Shown here: positions 6,154 through 13,479 of the stretch, one piece after another
Layout of the letters: every line of letters starts with the position of its first letter
How positions within the stretch are numbered: position 1 is the first letter of the stretch
From: Trueperaceae bacterium
Lineage (GTDB): Bacteria; Deinococcota; Deinococci; Deinococcales; Trueperaceae
Direction of reading: 5' to 3'
DNA length: 14,528 nucleotides
Assembly (NCBI GenBank): GCA_029210865.1
Contig: JARGGE010000025.1
Span: 1-14,528 of the forward strand
Position numbers and translations under genes: made by a program
The notes under the pieces: model-generated
What the model was told of the DNA's origin: nothing
Seen by the model: the letters and a program-made list of their open reading frames with translations, nothing else
Databases searched by the model: none

Positions 6154-6918
6154 ATGCGCGTGGCGTCCGCCGGCCGCGTCGCACCTGGCGTCCACGTGCT
6201 GGGGCTGCTCGTCGCCAACGTCGTCGCCATCGAGGGTGACGACGGGCTGACGCTCGTCGACGCCGGCACCGCGGGCAGCGTCGGTGCGCTGCGCGGGCGG
6301 CTGCGGGCGCTCGGGTACGCCCTCGAGGACGTCCGTCGGGTGCTGGTGACCCACGCACACCCCGACCACGTCGGCGGGCTGCCCGCGCTCGTCGCGGCCG
6401 GCGCCGAGGTGTGGGCCCCGGCCGGCGACCGCGTCTGGATCGCCGAGGGGCGCGCGCCGCCGCGGCCGGAGCCATCGACCTTGTCGCCGCTGCAGCGGCT
6501 CCTGGCGCGCGTGCCCATGGCCGCCCTGCCGGTGGTCCCGGTCGCGCGCGCGCTCGAGCCGGGCGCGGCGCTCGACGAGGTGCGTCCCGGCGCGCGGACG
6601 CTCGACCTGCCGGGCCACACGCCGGGGCAGCTCGGCGTCCACCTCGAACGCGAGGGCGTGCTGATCGCCGGCGACGCGCTCATGCACCTGTTCCCCTGGT
6701 GGCACCCGCCGGTCGCGGCCTTCACGAGCGACCTCGCGGCCGCGTACCGCAGCGCCGAGGCGCTGGTCGCCCTCGACCCGCGGGTCCTGGTCGTCGGCCA
6801 CGGGCCGCCCGCGGTGGCGCGGCCCGGTCGCCCGGTCGCCCGCCAGGTCGCCGGGGCGCTCCAGCGCTTCCCGGCGTGGTCGCGCACGTCCCGGTCGCAC
6901 CCGGGCGCGCAGGGGTAG
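6154..6918 (+). CDS. Metallo-beta-lactamase-fold hydrolase
   Basis: This 254-aa cytoplasmic hydrolase has the metallo-beta-lactamase fold and a complete two-metal site: H67-x-H69-x-D71-H72 (THAHPDHVGG), H155 (LPGHTPGQ), D174 (IAGDA) and H216 (VVGHGPP). It resembles the glyoxalase II-like and general MBL hydrolases, whose substrates are mostly unknown. The glyoxalase II signature beyond the metal ligands is not clear, so no substrate is assigned. The ATG at 6154 follows the 42-bp repeat. A GTG at 6136 inside the last repeat unit is in frame and would add 6 residues. No -10 box or Shine-Dalgarno is obvious, so it is probably read through from the DUF512 gene. Its stop codon TAG (6916-6918) doubles as the first three bases of the UbiA -10 box. 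Confidence 0.9.
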   Translation: MRVASAGRVAPGVHVLGLLVANVVAIEGDDGLTLVDAGTAGSVGALRGRLRALGYALEDVRRVLVTHAHPDHVGGLPALVAAGAEVWAPAGDRVWIAEGRAPPRPEPSTLSPLQRLLARVPMAALPVVPVARALEPGAALDEVRPGARTLDLPGHTPGQLGVHLEREGVLIAGDALMHLFPWWHPPVAAFTSDLAAAYRSAEALVALDPRVLVVGHGPPAVARPGRPVARQVAGALQRFPAWSRTSRSHPGAQG

Positions 6919-6921
6919 GCT
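6916..6921 (+). promoter_or_regulatory. TAGGCT -10 box of the UbiA-family gene (leaderless)
   Basis: TAGGCT lies 6 nt before the ATG at 6928 and contains the stop codon of the preceding gene. The spacing puts the transcription start at or next to the start codon. No -35 consensus is seen. Confidence 0.5.
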
Positions 6922-6927
6922 CGCGGC

Positions 6928-7806
6928 ATGAACGGCGCTCCGACGCTTCGACCCCGGCGCACGCTGGGCGCCTACCTCGCGCTCGTCCGCTTCCAACACA
7001 CGCTGTTCGCACTGCCCTTCGCGTTCGCGGGCATGTTCGCCGCCGCGGGCGGTTGGCCCGGCTTGGCGACCTTCGCCTGGGTGACGCTGGCCATGGCGGG
7101 GGCGCGCACCTTCGCGATGGCGCTCAACCGCATCTTCGACGCCCGTATCGACGCCGCCAACCCGCGCACCGCGAGCCGCGAGCTCCCGTCCGGAACGCTG
7201 CGCGCGCGCGACGCGTGGGCGCTGGCCGCGCTCGGCGCGCTCGCCTTCGTGGTCGCCGGCCTCGCGCTCAACCCGCTCACGGCCGCGCTGCTGCCGGTCG
7301 CGGCGGTCTTCCTGGCGCTCTACCCGCTCACGAAGCGCTTCACCTGGGCGTGCCACCTCTGGCTCGGCGCGACGATCGGCGCGGCGGCGGCGGGGGGCTG
7401 GATCGCCGTCACCGGAGCCTTCGCGCCGGCGGCGTGGTGGTCGTGGCTCGCGGTCGGTGCTTGGATCGCGGGCTTCGACGTGATCTACGCCCTGCTCGAC
7501 CGCGACTTCGACCTGGCGCACGGTGTGCGGAGCATCCCGGCGCGCTTCGGCGTGGCGGGCGGGCGGCGCATCGCCATCGCGCTGCACGTCGTCGCCGTCG
7601 CGGCGCTCGCGGCGTTCGGGCCGGCCGCCGGACTGGGTCCGGCGTCGGCGCTGGCGGCCGTGGCGGTCGCGGCGGTCTTCACCGTGCAGCACGTCTGGGT
7701 CGCGCGCCACGGCGCTGCGATCGCGCTCAAGGCGTTCGACGCCAACCTCTACGTCGGCGGCATCGTGCTCGCCGGCGTGCTCGCCGACCTGGCGCTCTTC
7801 CGGTAG
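6928..7806 (+). CDS. UbiA-family 4-hydroxybenzoate-type prenyltransferase (MqnP-like)
   Basis: This 292-aa integral membrane enzyme attaches a polyprenyl chain to an aromatic acid during quinone biosynthesis. Both magnesium-diphosphate-binding motifs are intact: N67-RIF-D71-ARI-D75 followed by NPRTASRELPSG, and D184-VIY-ALL-D191-RDFD followed by HGVRSIPARFG. Eight or so hydrophobic segments fit the UbiA fold. The combination NPRT..R.LPSG and SIP.RFG matches the ubiA_other/MqnP-type group found in bacteria that make menaquinone, some by the futalosine route. Whether the substrate is 4-hydroxybenzoate or a menaquinone precursor cannot be read from the sequence, so no symbol is given. It is 9 nt after the MBL gene and has its own -10 box. 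It converges on the oxidoreductase gene with a 22-bp gap that shows no clear terminator. Confidence 0.9.
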   Translation: MNGAPTLRPRRTLGAYLALVRFQHTLFALPFAFAGMFAAAGGWPGLATFAWVTLAMAGARTFAMALNRIFDARIDAANPRTASRELPSGTLRARDAWALAALGALAFVVAGLALNPLTAALLPVAAVFLALYPLTKRFTWACHLWLGATIGAAAAGGWIAVTGAFAPAAWWSWLAVGAWIAGFDVIYALLDRDFDLAHGVRSIPARFGVAGGRRIAIALHVVAVAALAAFGPAAGLGPASALAAVAVAAVFTVQHVWVARHGAAIALKAFDANLYVGGIVLAGVLADLALFR

Positions 7807-7828
7807 GCGCCAGCGTGTGCCGGACGGC

Positions 7829-8827
7829 TCAGCGCGAGGTTGCGAGCCGCTCGAGGACGCGTTGGGTGCGCAGCGCGCTCGCGCCGGTGCTCGGCGCGGG
7901 CCCGCCAAGCCCCAGCAGGTCGGCGACGATCGCGGCGATCAGCGGCGCCTGGACGTGGGCGGGGTGGGGGACCCGATGCTCGCCCGTGCGGCCCTGCGCA
8001 TCGGTCAGCACCACCGGTCCGTCGGCGAAGAGCGGCACGTGCAGCGACCCCGCGGTCCCGAACACCTCGATGCGGTCGCGGATGGTGGGCCCAGCGAAGC
8101 CCCAGGCGGCGGTGCCGATCACGCCGCCCTCGAAGGCGAGCGCGGCGACGTGCTCGTCGCTCACCTGAGCCCAAGCCGAGCGCGTCCGCGCGTGGCCGGC
8201 GACCGTGCGGACCGGTCCGAACCAGTGGTCGAGCAGGTCGAGCCCGTGGCTGCCGAGGTCGAACAGCAACCCATCGCCCGCCGTCGCCGCGTCCCAGCGC
8301 CAGCCGGCGCTCGCCGCGTCCGCCGGCGGTGGCTGCGCCACGACGGCGTGGACGCGGGTCGGGGTGCCGATCGCGCCGTCGGCGAGGCGCGCGCGGACGA
8401 ACTCGAAGCGCGGCAGTGCCCGGCGGTAGTAGGCGACGAACAGCGGCACGCCGGCGTCGGTGCAGGCCGCCACCATCGCCTCGGCCTCCGCGACGGTCCG
8501 CGCCATCGGCTTCTCGACGTAGACCGGCTTGCCCGCCTGCGCGGCCTGGAGCACGTACGTGGCATGGCCTGACGGCGGGGTCGCGACGTAGACGGCGTCG
8601 ACGTCGTCGGCCTCGATGACGTCGCGCGCGTCGTCCGACCAGCGCGGGACCCCGTGGCGCTCGGCGTAGTCGCGCGCCTTGGCGCCGTCGCGGCGCATGA
8701 CCGCCGCGAGCGAGCTGCCCGCCACGCGCTGGAAGGCGGGCCCGGACTTGACCTCGGTGACGTCGCCACAGCCGACGATGCCCCAGCGGACGTGGCCGCG
8801 CGATCGGATCGCCTCGAGGGGGTTCAT
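7829..8827 (-). CDS. Gfo/Idh/MocA-family NAD(P)-dependent oxidoreductase
   Basis: This 332-aa cytoplasmic dehydrogenase of the GFO/IDH/MOCA family typically oxidises or reduces a sugar, inositol or related hydroxyl group. The N-terminal Rossmann domain has the dinucleotide loop GIVGCGD (16-22) and the family E105-K106-P107 segment (YVEKPMA). The C-terminal alpha/beta domain carries YYRR (133-136) and D190-LGS-H194-GLDLLD, which holds the probable catalytic His. The substrate cannot be deduced, and the neighbours give no sugar-pathway context. The ATG at 8827 was chosen because TACCCT (8834-8839, - strand) lies 6 nt upstream as a leaderless -10 box and because the family starts close to WGIVG. 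Longer in-frame starts would run through the tRNA gene. Confidence 0.92.
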   Translation of the reverse strand: MNPLEAIRSRGHVRWGIVGCGDVTEVKSGPAFQRVAGSSLAAVMRRDGAKARDYAERHGVPRWSDDARDVIEADDVDAVYVATPPSGHATYVLQAAQAGKPVYVEKPMARTVAEAEAMVAACTDAGVPLFVAYYRRALPRFEFVRARLADGAIGTPTRVHAVVAQPPPADAASAGWRWDAATAGDGLLFDLGSHGLDLLDHWFGPVRTVAGHARTRSAWAQVSDEHVAALAFEGGVIGTAAWGFAGPTIRDRIEVFGTAGSLHVPLFADGPVVLTDAQGRTGEHRVPHPAHVQAPLIAAIVADLLGLGGPAPSTGASALRTQRVLERLATSR

Positions 8828-8833
8828 GGACCG

Positions 8834-8839
8834 AGGGTA
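8834..8839 (-). promoter_or_regulatory. TACCCT -10 box of the oxidoreductase gene (leaderless)
   Basis: Read on the - strand, TACCCT is 6 nt before the ATG. This spacing predicts transcription starting at the start codon. No -35 consensus or Shine-Dalgarno is visible. Confidence 0.5.
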
Positions 8840-8878
8840 GCACCGGGGTGGCTGCGCGCGGCCCGCTCCCGGTGCCCG

Positions 8879-8908
8879 TTGACACCCCCGACCCCGAGCC
8901 GGTAGGGT
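8879..8908 (+). promoter_or_regulatory. Promoter of tRNA-Asp
   Basis: A perfect -35 element TTGACA (8879-8884) is followed after 18 bp by TAGGGT (8903-8908), with the tRNA starting 14 nt later. It is the only consensus -35 element I found upstream of a gene in the window, in keeping with strong constitutive stable-RNA transcription. Confidence 0.75.
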
Positions 8909-8921
8909 GGTGGACGCGTTT

Positions 8922-8997
8922 GGAGCGGTAGTGTAGCGGTTAGCATATCTGCCTGTCACGCAGAAGGTCGCGGGTTCAAATCCCGTCCGCTCCGCCA
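8922..8997 (+). tRNA. tRNA-Asp (anticodon GTC)
   Basis: This 76-nt tRNA has a complete cloverleaf. The acceptor stem GGAGCGG (8922-8928) pairs with CCGCTCC (8987-8993). The anticodon stem TCTGC/GCAGA encloses the loop CTGTCAC with anticodon GTC at 8955-8957, and the T arm contains GGTTCAAATCC. The discriminator is G and the CCA end is encoded (8995-8997). It stands alone between its own promoter and a hairpin terminator. Confidence 0.97.
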
Positions 8998-9002
8998 GCG
9001 TG

Positions 9003-9036
9003 CGCGCCGGCCCCCCACGGGGTCGGCGCGTTCCCT
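9003..9036 (+). terminator. Hairpin terminator after tRNA-Asp
   Basis: A 12-bp stem, CGCGCCGGCCCC (9003-9014) with GGGGTCGGCGCG (9019-9030), encloses the tetraloop CCAC; one pair is a G-U wobble. It begins 6 nt after the tRNA and is followed by TTCCCT, a weak U-tract. The stem strength and position support termination. Confidence 0.7.
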
Positions 9037-9040
9037 ATAT

Positions 9041-9092
9041 GTGCCGGCATGGGTGCCGGCTACGGTGCGTCCCCCCGGCGCGTTGGTACGGT
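9041..9092 (+). promoter_or_regulatory. Upstream region of the Lon-N/TruD operon
   Basis: TACGGT (9087-9092) lies 7 nt before the ATG at 9100, fitting a leaderless -10 box. Upstream, GTGCCGGC occurs twice in direct orientation (9041-9048 and 9053-9060). Because GCCGGC is also self-complementary, the pair forms an inverted repeat too. A second TACGGT is at 9061-9066. The repeats could be an operator or chance at this GC content. Confidence 0.4.
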
Positions 9093-9099
9093 GCGCTCG

Positions 9100-9753
9100 A
9101 TGCAGGAGTTGGCCGTGTTCCCCCTCGACCTCGTCGTGTTCCCTGGGCAGACCGTCCCCTTGGTCGTCTTCGAGGCCCGCTACAAGCGGCTCGTGCAGCA
9201 CCTGCTCGAGCTCGACGAGCCGCGCTTCGTCATCGCGCGCGCGCGCCGCGAGGGCGGCGCCCCCTTCGCGGACGTCGCCACCGTCGTGCATGTCGTGGAG
9301 CTCGCCGAGCGCCCCGACGGCACCTTCACCCTCACCGGCCACGGTCGCGAGCGCATCAAGGCGACGGTCGCCCGGCGCGAGGACGTCCCGGAGCCCGACG
9401 GCACCAGCCGGCCGCTGTACTTCACCGAGGAGCGGCCGCTGCCGCTCCGGCGCGACGACCCCAACGACGAACGCGTCGCGGCGTGGGACGCGCTCGAGGC
9501 GTTCCGGCGCTACGCGGCGACCTTCTTCGTCGGCGACGCGGCCGAGGTCGTCGACGCGCACGTCCCCGAGGACCTGCTCTACCAGGCCTCGTTCGTCTGC
9601 GCGAACCTCCGCATCGAACCCGAGGTGCGCCAGACGCTCCTCGAGGCCCCCTCGCTGGTCGAGCGCTTCCGGCGCGCCGAGCGCCTGATGGACGAGCGCG
9701 TGGCCGCCCACGCCCCCGTGCGCCTCGCGTCCGACGGCGACGCGCCGGCGTGA
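9100..9753 (+). CDS. Lon N-terminal (PUA-like) substrate-binding domain protein
   Basis: This 217-aa cytoplasmic protein consists of the LON substrate-binding domain (COG2802) without the AAA+ ATPase or protease domain of Lon. The N-terminus shows the typical LAVFPLDLVVFPGQTVPLVVFEARYKRLV (given here only as a landmark, residues 4-32), followed by a beta-rich PUA-like region with TLTGHGRERIKA (about 76-88). A helical C-terminal bundle follows (about 125-205). Stand-alone proteins of this kind are common and uncharacterised; a role in recognising unfolded protein is possible by analogy with Lon. The ATG at 9100 fits both the family start and the -10 box spacing; an in-frame ATG at 9049 would add 17 residues. 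Its stop overlaps the TruD GTG as GTGA, so the two are translationally coupled. Confidence 0.88.
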   Translation: MQELAVFPLDLVVFPGQTVPLVVFEARYKRLVQHLLELDEPRFVIARARREGGAPFADVATVVHVVELAERPDGTFTLTGHGRERIKATVARREDVPEPDGTSRPLYFTEERPLPLRRDDPNDERVAAWDALEAFRRYAATFFVGDAAEVVDAHVPEDLLYQASFVCANLRIEPEVRQTLLEAPSLVERFRRAERLMDERVAAHAPVRLASDGDAPA

Positions 9754-10985
9754 GCGACGGCGCGGCACCGACCCTCGGGCGCCCCGCCCCGCGCCTCGAC
9801 CCCGACCTCGAGCGACGCCTGACCTTCCGCTGGTCCGACCTGCCGCCCGTCACCCACGACCTGCCGGGGACGGGCGGTACCCTTCGCGCCCAGCCGGACG
9901 ACTTCAGCGTGGTCGAGCTGCCGCTCTACGAGCCGAGCGGCGACGGCAGCCACGCCTACGCCCGGGTGGAGAAGGTCGGGCGCACCACCCGCGACCTGAT
10001 CGTGCTGCTTCGCGAGGCCGGCGTGCCCGAGCCCAACGTCGGGGTCGCCGGGCTCAAGGACAAGGTCGCGCGCACCGTGCAGTGGCTGTCGGTTCCGCGG
10101 CGGTTCGAGGCCGAGGCCTGGGCCGCCCTCGAGGCAGCCGAGGGCGTGCGGGTGCTCGAGACGAGCCGCCACCGCAACAAGCTCGGCGTCGGCCACCTGC
10201 GCGGCAACCGCTTCGTCGTGCGCCTGCGGGGCGTCGAGCCGGACGCCCTGGCGCGCGCGACGGCCGTCCTCGAGCGCTTGGCGCGCGTCGGGTCGCCCAA
10301 TTACTTCGGGCCGCAGCGCTTCGGCCGCTTCGGCCGCAACGCCGTCGACGGTTGGCGCCTGCTCCACGGCGAGGAGGTCCCGGGCGGGCACCGGCTCAAG
10401 CGCTTCTTCGTCTCGGCGCTCCAGTCGCTCCTGTTCAACCGCTGGTTGGCGGAGCGCGTCGAGGACGGCCAGTACACCCGCGTGCTGGTCGGCGACTGGG
10501 CGCGCAAGCACGACACCGGCGGCACCTTCGAGGTCACCGACGAGGGGTTCGACGACGCCGTCGCCCGCGCCGAGGCGCTCGCGCTCTCGGCCACGCTGCC
10601 GCTCTACGGCAAGAAGGTCAAACCGTCGGCGGGGGAGGCGGGGCGCCGCGAGGCCACGGGCCTCGCCGCGCTCGACCTGCGCTGGATCGACCTGGTGGGC
10701 CGCCACGGCGACCGCCGCATCACGCGCCTCGCCGGCCTTGCCACCGAGCTGGACGCGGAGGCGGCGGCCGACGGCCGCGGGATCGACCTGGTGCTGCGCT
10801 TCGACCTGCCCAAGGGGAGCTACGCGACGAGCGTGCTGCGCGAGGTCATGAAGGTCGAGGTCGACGCGCCGCTCGACGGAGCGTCGTCTGGCGACCTCGC
10901 GACGTCGATTAGCGACGACGGAGCGTCGTCTGGCGACCTCGCGACGTCGACTAGCGACGCAGGGGGCGGCGTGCCGTCGGCATGA
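9750..10985 (+). CDS. truD: tRNA pseudouridine(13) synthase TruD
   Basis: TruD converts U13 of certain tRNAs, classically tRNA-Glu in E. coli, to pseudouridine. The catalytic Asp is D104 in the family motif GLKDKVARTVQ. Other conserved blocks are LPGTGGTLRAQPDDFSVVE (38-56), the RGNRFVVRLRG segment, and SPNYFGPQRFGRFGRN. The protein is 411 aa, longer than E. coli TruD (349). The excess is partly a short N-terminal extension and mainly a 43-residue tail after LREVMK. That tail contains the 14-residue unit DGASSGDLATSxSD twice (376-389 and 390-403), encoded by a 42-bp tandem repeat, so it is not part of the enzyme core. The GTG start overlaps the upstream stop as GTGA. The 3' end overlaps the convergent VWA gene by 35 nt. 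Confidence 0.93.
   Translation: MSDGAAPTLGRPAPRLDPDLERRLTFRWSDLPPVTHDLPGTGGTLRAQPDDFSVVELPLYEPSGDGSHAYARVEKVGRTTRDLIVLLREAGVPEPNVGVAGLKDKVARTVQWLSVPRRFEAEAWAALEAAEGVRVLETSRHRNKLGVGHLRGNRFVVRLRGVEPDALARATAVLERLARVGSPNYFGPQRFGRFGRNAVDGWRLLHGEEVPGGHRLKRFFVSALQSLLFNRWLAERVEDGQYTRVLVGDWARKHDTGGTFEVTDEGFDDAVARAEALALSATLPLYGKKVKPSAGEAGRREATGLAALDLRWIDLVGRHGDRRITRLAGLATELDAEAAADGRGIDLVLRFDLPKGSYATSVLREVMKVEVDAPLDGASSGDLATSISDDGASSGDLATSTSDAGGGVPSA
10874..10957 (+). repeat. Two-unit 42-bp tandem repeat across the truD/VWA gene ends
   Basis: Units 10874-10915 and 10916-10957 differ at one base (T at 10909, C at 10951). In the TruD frame each unit adds the 14 residues DGASSGDLATSxSD. On the - strand both units hold a stop codon in the VWA frame: TAG at 10951-10953, which is the one used, and TAA at 10909-10911. 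The array therefore serves as protein tail for one gene and supplies the stop for the other. The period equals that of the repeat at 6016-6141, although I see no clear sequence identity between the two units. Confidence 0.92.
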
Positions 10986-13407
10986 GCTCGTCCGGGTCCG
11001 GCGCGAAGCGGCGCCAGGCCAGTTCACCCAGCAGCAGCGCGAAGGCGAGCCCCGCCGCCCAGCCCCAGAGCGGCCTCGGGGTGGCGGCGCCGGGCGGGCG
11101 GTAGGCCGCGAGGTCGTCCGCCGCGCCGAGGACCGTGCCCCCCGTGCGCTCCGCGAGCGCGGCCAGCGCCGCGGCACCGTCGGCGTCGGCCAGCTCGGGG
11201 TCGGGCGTGGCGACCGTGCGCCGCGCGACCACGTCGGCACCGTCGGCGACGACGAGCGTGCCGCCGCTGCCGCGCACCGGCAGCGCCCCCACGTAGCGCC
11301 CAGGGGCGACCTGGCTCAGCTCGACCTCGGCGCCCTGGAAGCGCGCCACCAGGGGGCGGTCGTTCACGTAGGCGCCGGCGACCACCGCGTCCACCACCAC
11401 CTCGAGCTCGGAGCCCCGCACCTCGGTGGTCGCGCTGTAGGGCGCCGGTCGCGCCTGCAGCCAGCGCACGACGCCGCCGAGCACGGCGGGGAGCTGGTCC
11501 CAGCGCCCGAACGCGCCCGCCCAGGCCCCCAGGTCGGTGGTCAGCGCGGCGCTGCGCCCGAGGCCGGCGCGCGTCACCGCCAGGATCGGTTCGTCGTCCA
11601 GGCCCACGAACAGCACCTCGGCTTCCGAGGCGAGGGTGGTCGCCACGTACGCGTCGAGCGGTGGCGCCACCCCCTCGAAGGGCGAGAGCGGGTGCCGGCG
11701 TCCTTCGGGGGCCACCGGCTCCTCGCGCAGCAGGTCGCGGGCGGCGGTGAGCGCCTCGTTCGTGAACAGCCGCGGCAGCGTGTCGACGTCGAGGGCCTCC
11801 ACGAAGCGACCGCCCCCGCCGCGGGCGAGCGCCTCGAGCGCCGCCCGGTCGGCGTCGGCGCCGATGGCGATCGCGCTCGTGGTGATGCGCCCCACCCGGG
11901 CACCGGCGGCGACCGCCTCCCAGTCGGGCGCGCCGGCGCCCGCGAACGCCCCCTGGCCGTCGTAGAGCTTCCCGTCCGAGAGGACGATCACGTGCTTGAT
12001 CGCCGCGTCGCTGGCCGCCACCGCCTCGATCGCCTGCGTGTAGGCCGGCGCGAGGACGGTGCCGCCCTGCGGCTGCACCTCGAGCGTGGCGGCGAGCATC
12101 GCGCGCTTGCCCGCCTCGGTCGCCGGTCGCAGCTCGTAGACCCAGCGCGTGGCGCTGGCGTCCGAGAAGGCGATCAACCCGAGCTGGTCGGTCTCGTACG
12201 CGAGGTCGACCACGTCGATCGCCCCGCGCTTCGCGAGCTCGAGGCGGCTCGGCTGCCCGGCCGCCATCGACTGCGAGACGTCGAGCACCATGACCATCGC
12301 GACCTGGGGCACCGTCACCTCGGTGCGCACGTCGCTGCGCACCGGCAGCACCGCCTCGACCGGAGTCCGGTACCAGCCGCCCAGGCCGAAGGCGCCCGGC
12401 CCGCCGGTCATGAGCAGCCCGCCGCCCTGGTCGACGTAGCGGGCGAGCACCTCGAGCTGCCCGGGCGTGAAGGCCCCCGCGCCCGCGCGCACGACCACCG
12501 CCGCGGGGTCGAACGGGGCGGCGACCCGCTCCGGGGTCCCCTCCTCCACGTCCAGCCCCTGGGTGCGCAGCAGCGCGGCGACCGCGGGGTCGCCGATGAC
12601 GAGGACGGCCCCGCGCGTGGTGACGGCTACCTCGGTGGTCTGCGCGTCGTCGCCCGTCGGCTGCTCGAAGTCGACGTCGAGCACGGCGCCGACGCGCAAG
12701 GTCCCGGTCATGCCCGCCGCCTCGGCCGAGGGCGCGACGACCCGGAAGGGCACCGCGTGTTGGCCCGCCTCCAGGTCGCGCTCGATCGGCTCGAGCAGCG
12801 CGCCGTCGACGTCCGGGCGCAGGACGACGCGGGCGGCCCGGTCGAGGTGGATCAGGGCCACGACCTCGACGGTGCGGCCGGGGGTGACGCGGTCGGGGGC
12901 CGTGAGCGCCTCGAGGCGCGCGTTCGTCGCCCGGGGCAGCGCGAGGACGTCGACCGGCACCGGGGCCGTGGTCGGGACGCCGGCCGCGCTCGTGTCGACC
13001 CCGTCGGAGACCAACACGACGCGGCGCGCGCCGTCGGCGACGGCGACCGCGAGCGCGCGGGCGACGTCGGTGCGCCCGGGGTCGAGCGCTCGGGCGGTGG
13101 CGTCGTCGCCCGCCGCGTCTGCCCGCGCCACGTCGCCGGCGAAGCGGTAGACGACGGCGTCGCCGCCGAGGCCGTGGACGAGGTCCGCCGCCGCCGCGAC
13201 GCCGACGCCCCCGGTGCTGTCCGAGACGTCGACGAGCACCGCCACCCGCTCCTCGGTGCCCGGGCGTTGCGGCTGCGCGATCGCGACCGTCAGGGCGGCG
13301 ACGACCGCCCATCGCCACGGCCAGCCGCGGCCCCGCGGCAAGAGCGGCAGCAGCAGCAGGCCGGCGAGGGCCCACGGCCAAGCGAAGGCGTCGAGCAGCG
13401 AGGTCAC
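10951..13407 (-). CDS. Large membrane-anchored protein with VWA and glutamine-amidotransferase-like domains
   Basis: This 818-aa protein has two hydrophobic segments near the N-terminus (about 9-24 and 33-45) and one near the C-terminus (about 780-798), so the bulk is probably a single domain block held at the membrane. An N-terminal VWA-like region begins with D60-x-S62-x-S64 (VLVDVSDST) and has VLVSDG at 131-136. A class I glutamine-amidotransferase-like region follows (about 266-350, ending QGGGLLMTGGPGAFGLGG) without an evident catalytic Cys. The canonical VWA domain starts at D376-x-S378-x-S380 (VLDVSQSMA), with T450 and D478 completing the metal-ion site. Proteins of this architecture resemble COG5426-type and BatA-like proteins; their function is unknown. 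The GTG at 13407 is 6 nt after a TACCGT -10 box on the - strand. The gene diverges from the histidine kinase. Confidence 0.85.
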   Translation of the reverse strand: MTSLLDAFAWPWALAGLLLLPLLPRGRGWPWRWAVVAALTVAIAQPQRPGTEERVAVLVDVSDSTGGVGVAAAADLVHGLGGDAVVYRFAGDVARADAAGDDATARALDPGRTDVARALAVAVADGARRVVLVSDGVDTSAAGVPTTAPVPVDVLALPRATNARLEALTAPDRVTPGRTVEVVALIHLDRAARVVLRPDVDGALLEPIERDLEAGQHAVPFRVVAPSAEAAGMTGTLRVGAVLDVDFEQPTGDDAQTTEVAVTTRGAVLVIGDPAVAALLRTQGLDVEEGTPERVAAPFDPAAVVVRAGAGAFTPGQLEVLARYVDQGGGLLMTGGPGAFGLGGWYRTPVEAVLPVRSDVRTEVTVPQVAMVMVLDVSQSMAAGQPSRLELAKRGAIDVVDLAYETDQLGLIAFSDASATRWVYELRPATEAGKRAMLAATLEVQPQGGTVLAPAYTQAIEAVAASDAAIKHVIVLSDGKLYDGQGAFAGAGAPDWEAVAAGARVGRITTSAIAIGADADRAALEALARGGGGRFVEALDVDTLPRLFTNEALTAARDLLREEPVAPEGRRHPLSPFEGVAPPLDAYVATTLASEAEVLFVGLDDEPILAVTRAGLGRSAALTTDLGAWAGAFGRWDQLPAVLGGVVRWLQARPAPYSATTEVRGSELEVVVDAVVAGAYVNDRPLVARFQGAEVELSQVAPGRYVGALPVRGSGGTLVVADGADVVARRTVATPDPELADADGAAALAALAERTGGTVLGAADDLAAYRPPGAATPRPLWGWAAGLAFALLLGELAWRRFAPDPDELMPTARRPLRR

Positions 13408-13413
13408 CCCGCT

Positions 13414-13419
13414 ACGGTA
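13414..13419 (-). promoter_or_regulatory. TACCGT -10 box of the VWA gene (leaderless)
   Basis: On the - strand TACCGT is 6 nt before the GTG start. No -35 consensus or Shine-Dalgarno is present in the 72-nt divergent gap that it shares with the kinase promoter. Confidence 0.5.
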
Positions 13420-13465
13420 CCCGCGGCGGGCGGGAGGCCGCTGCCTCTCGGCGACGGTGGCACGC

Positions 13466-13471
13466 TATGAT
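13466..13471 (+). promoter_or_regulatory. TATGAT -10 box of the histidine kinase gene
   Basis: TATGAT is the closest match to the -10 consensus in the window and ends 8 nt before the ATG at 13480, again compatible with leaderless transcription. It is divergent from the VWA promoter, with 46 bp between the two -10 boxes. Confidence 0.6.
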
Positions 13472-13479
13472 GAAAGCCC

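Noticed and set aside
7807..7828. Bidirectional terminator between the UbiA and oxidoreductase genes
   Set aside because: The 22-bp gap has only a 6-bp GGCGCC self-complement near it and no stem or T-tract.
5497..7908. Very long open frame on the - strand opposite the DUF512, MBL and UbiA genes
   Set aside because: It is an Arg/Gly-rich shadow frame caused by the high GC content. It lies opposite three genes with intact catalytic motifs and shows no domain.
8828..8959. N-terminal extension of the oxidoreductase on the - strand
   Set aside because: It would run through the tRNA-Asp gene and its promoter. The family start and the TACCCT box support the ATG at 8827.
8922..9060. tRNA-Asp as an attachment site of an integrated element
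   Set aside because: No duplicate of the tRNA 3' end, no integrase and no change in base composition follow it; housekeeping genes do.
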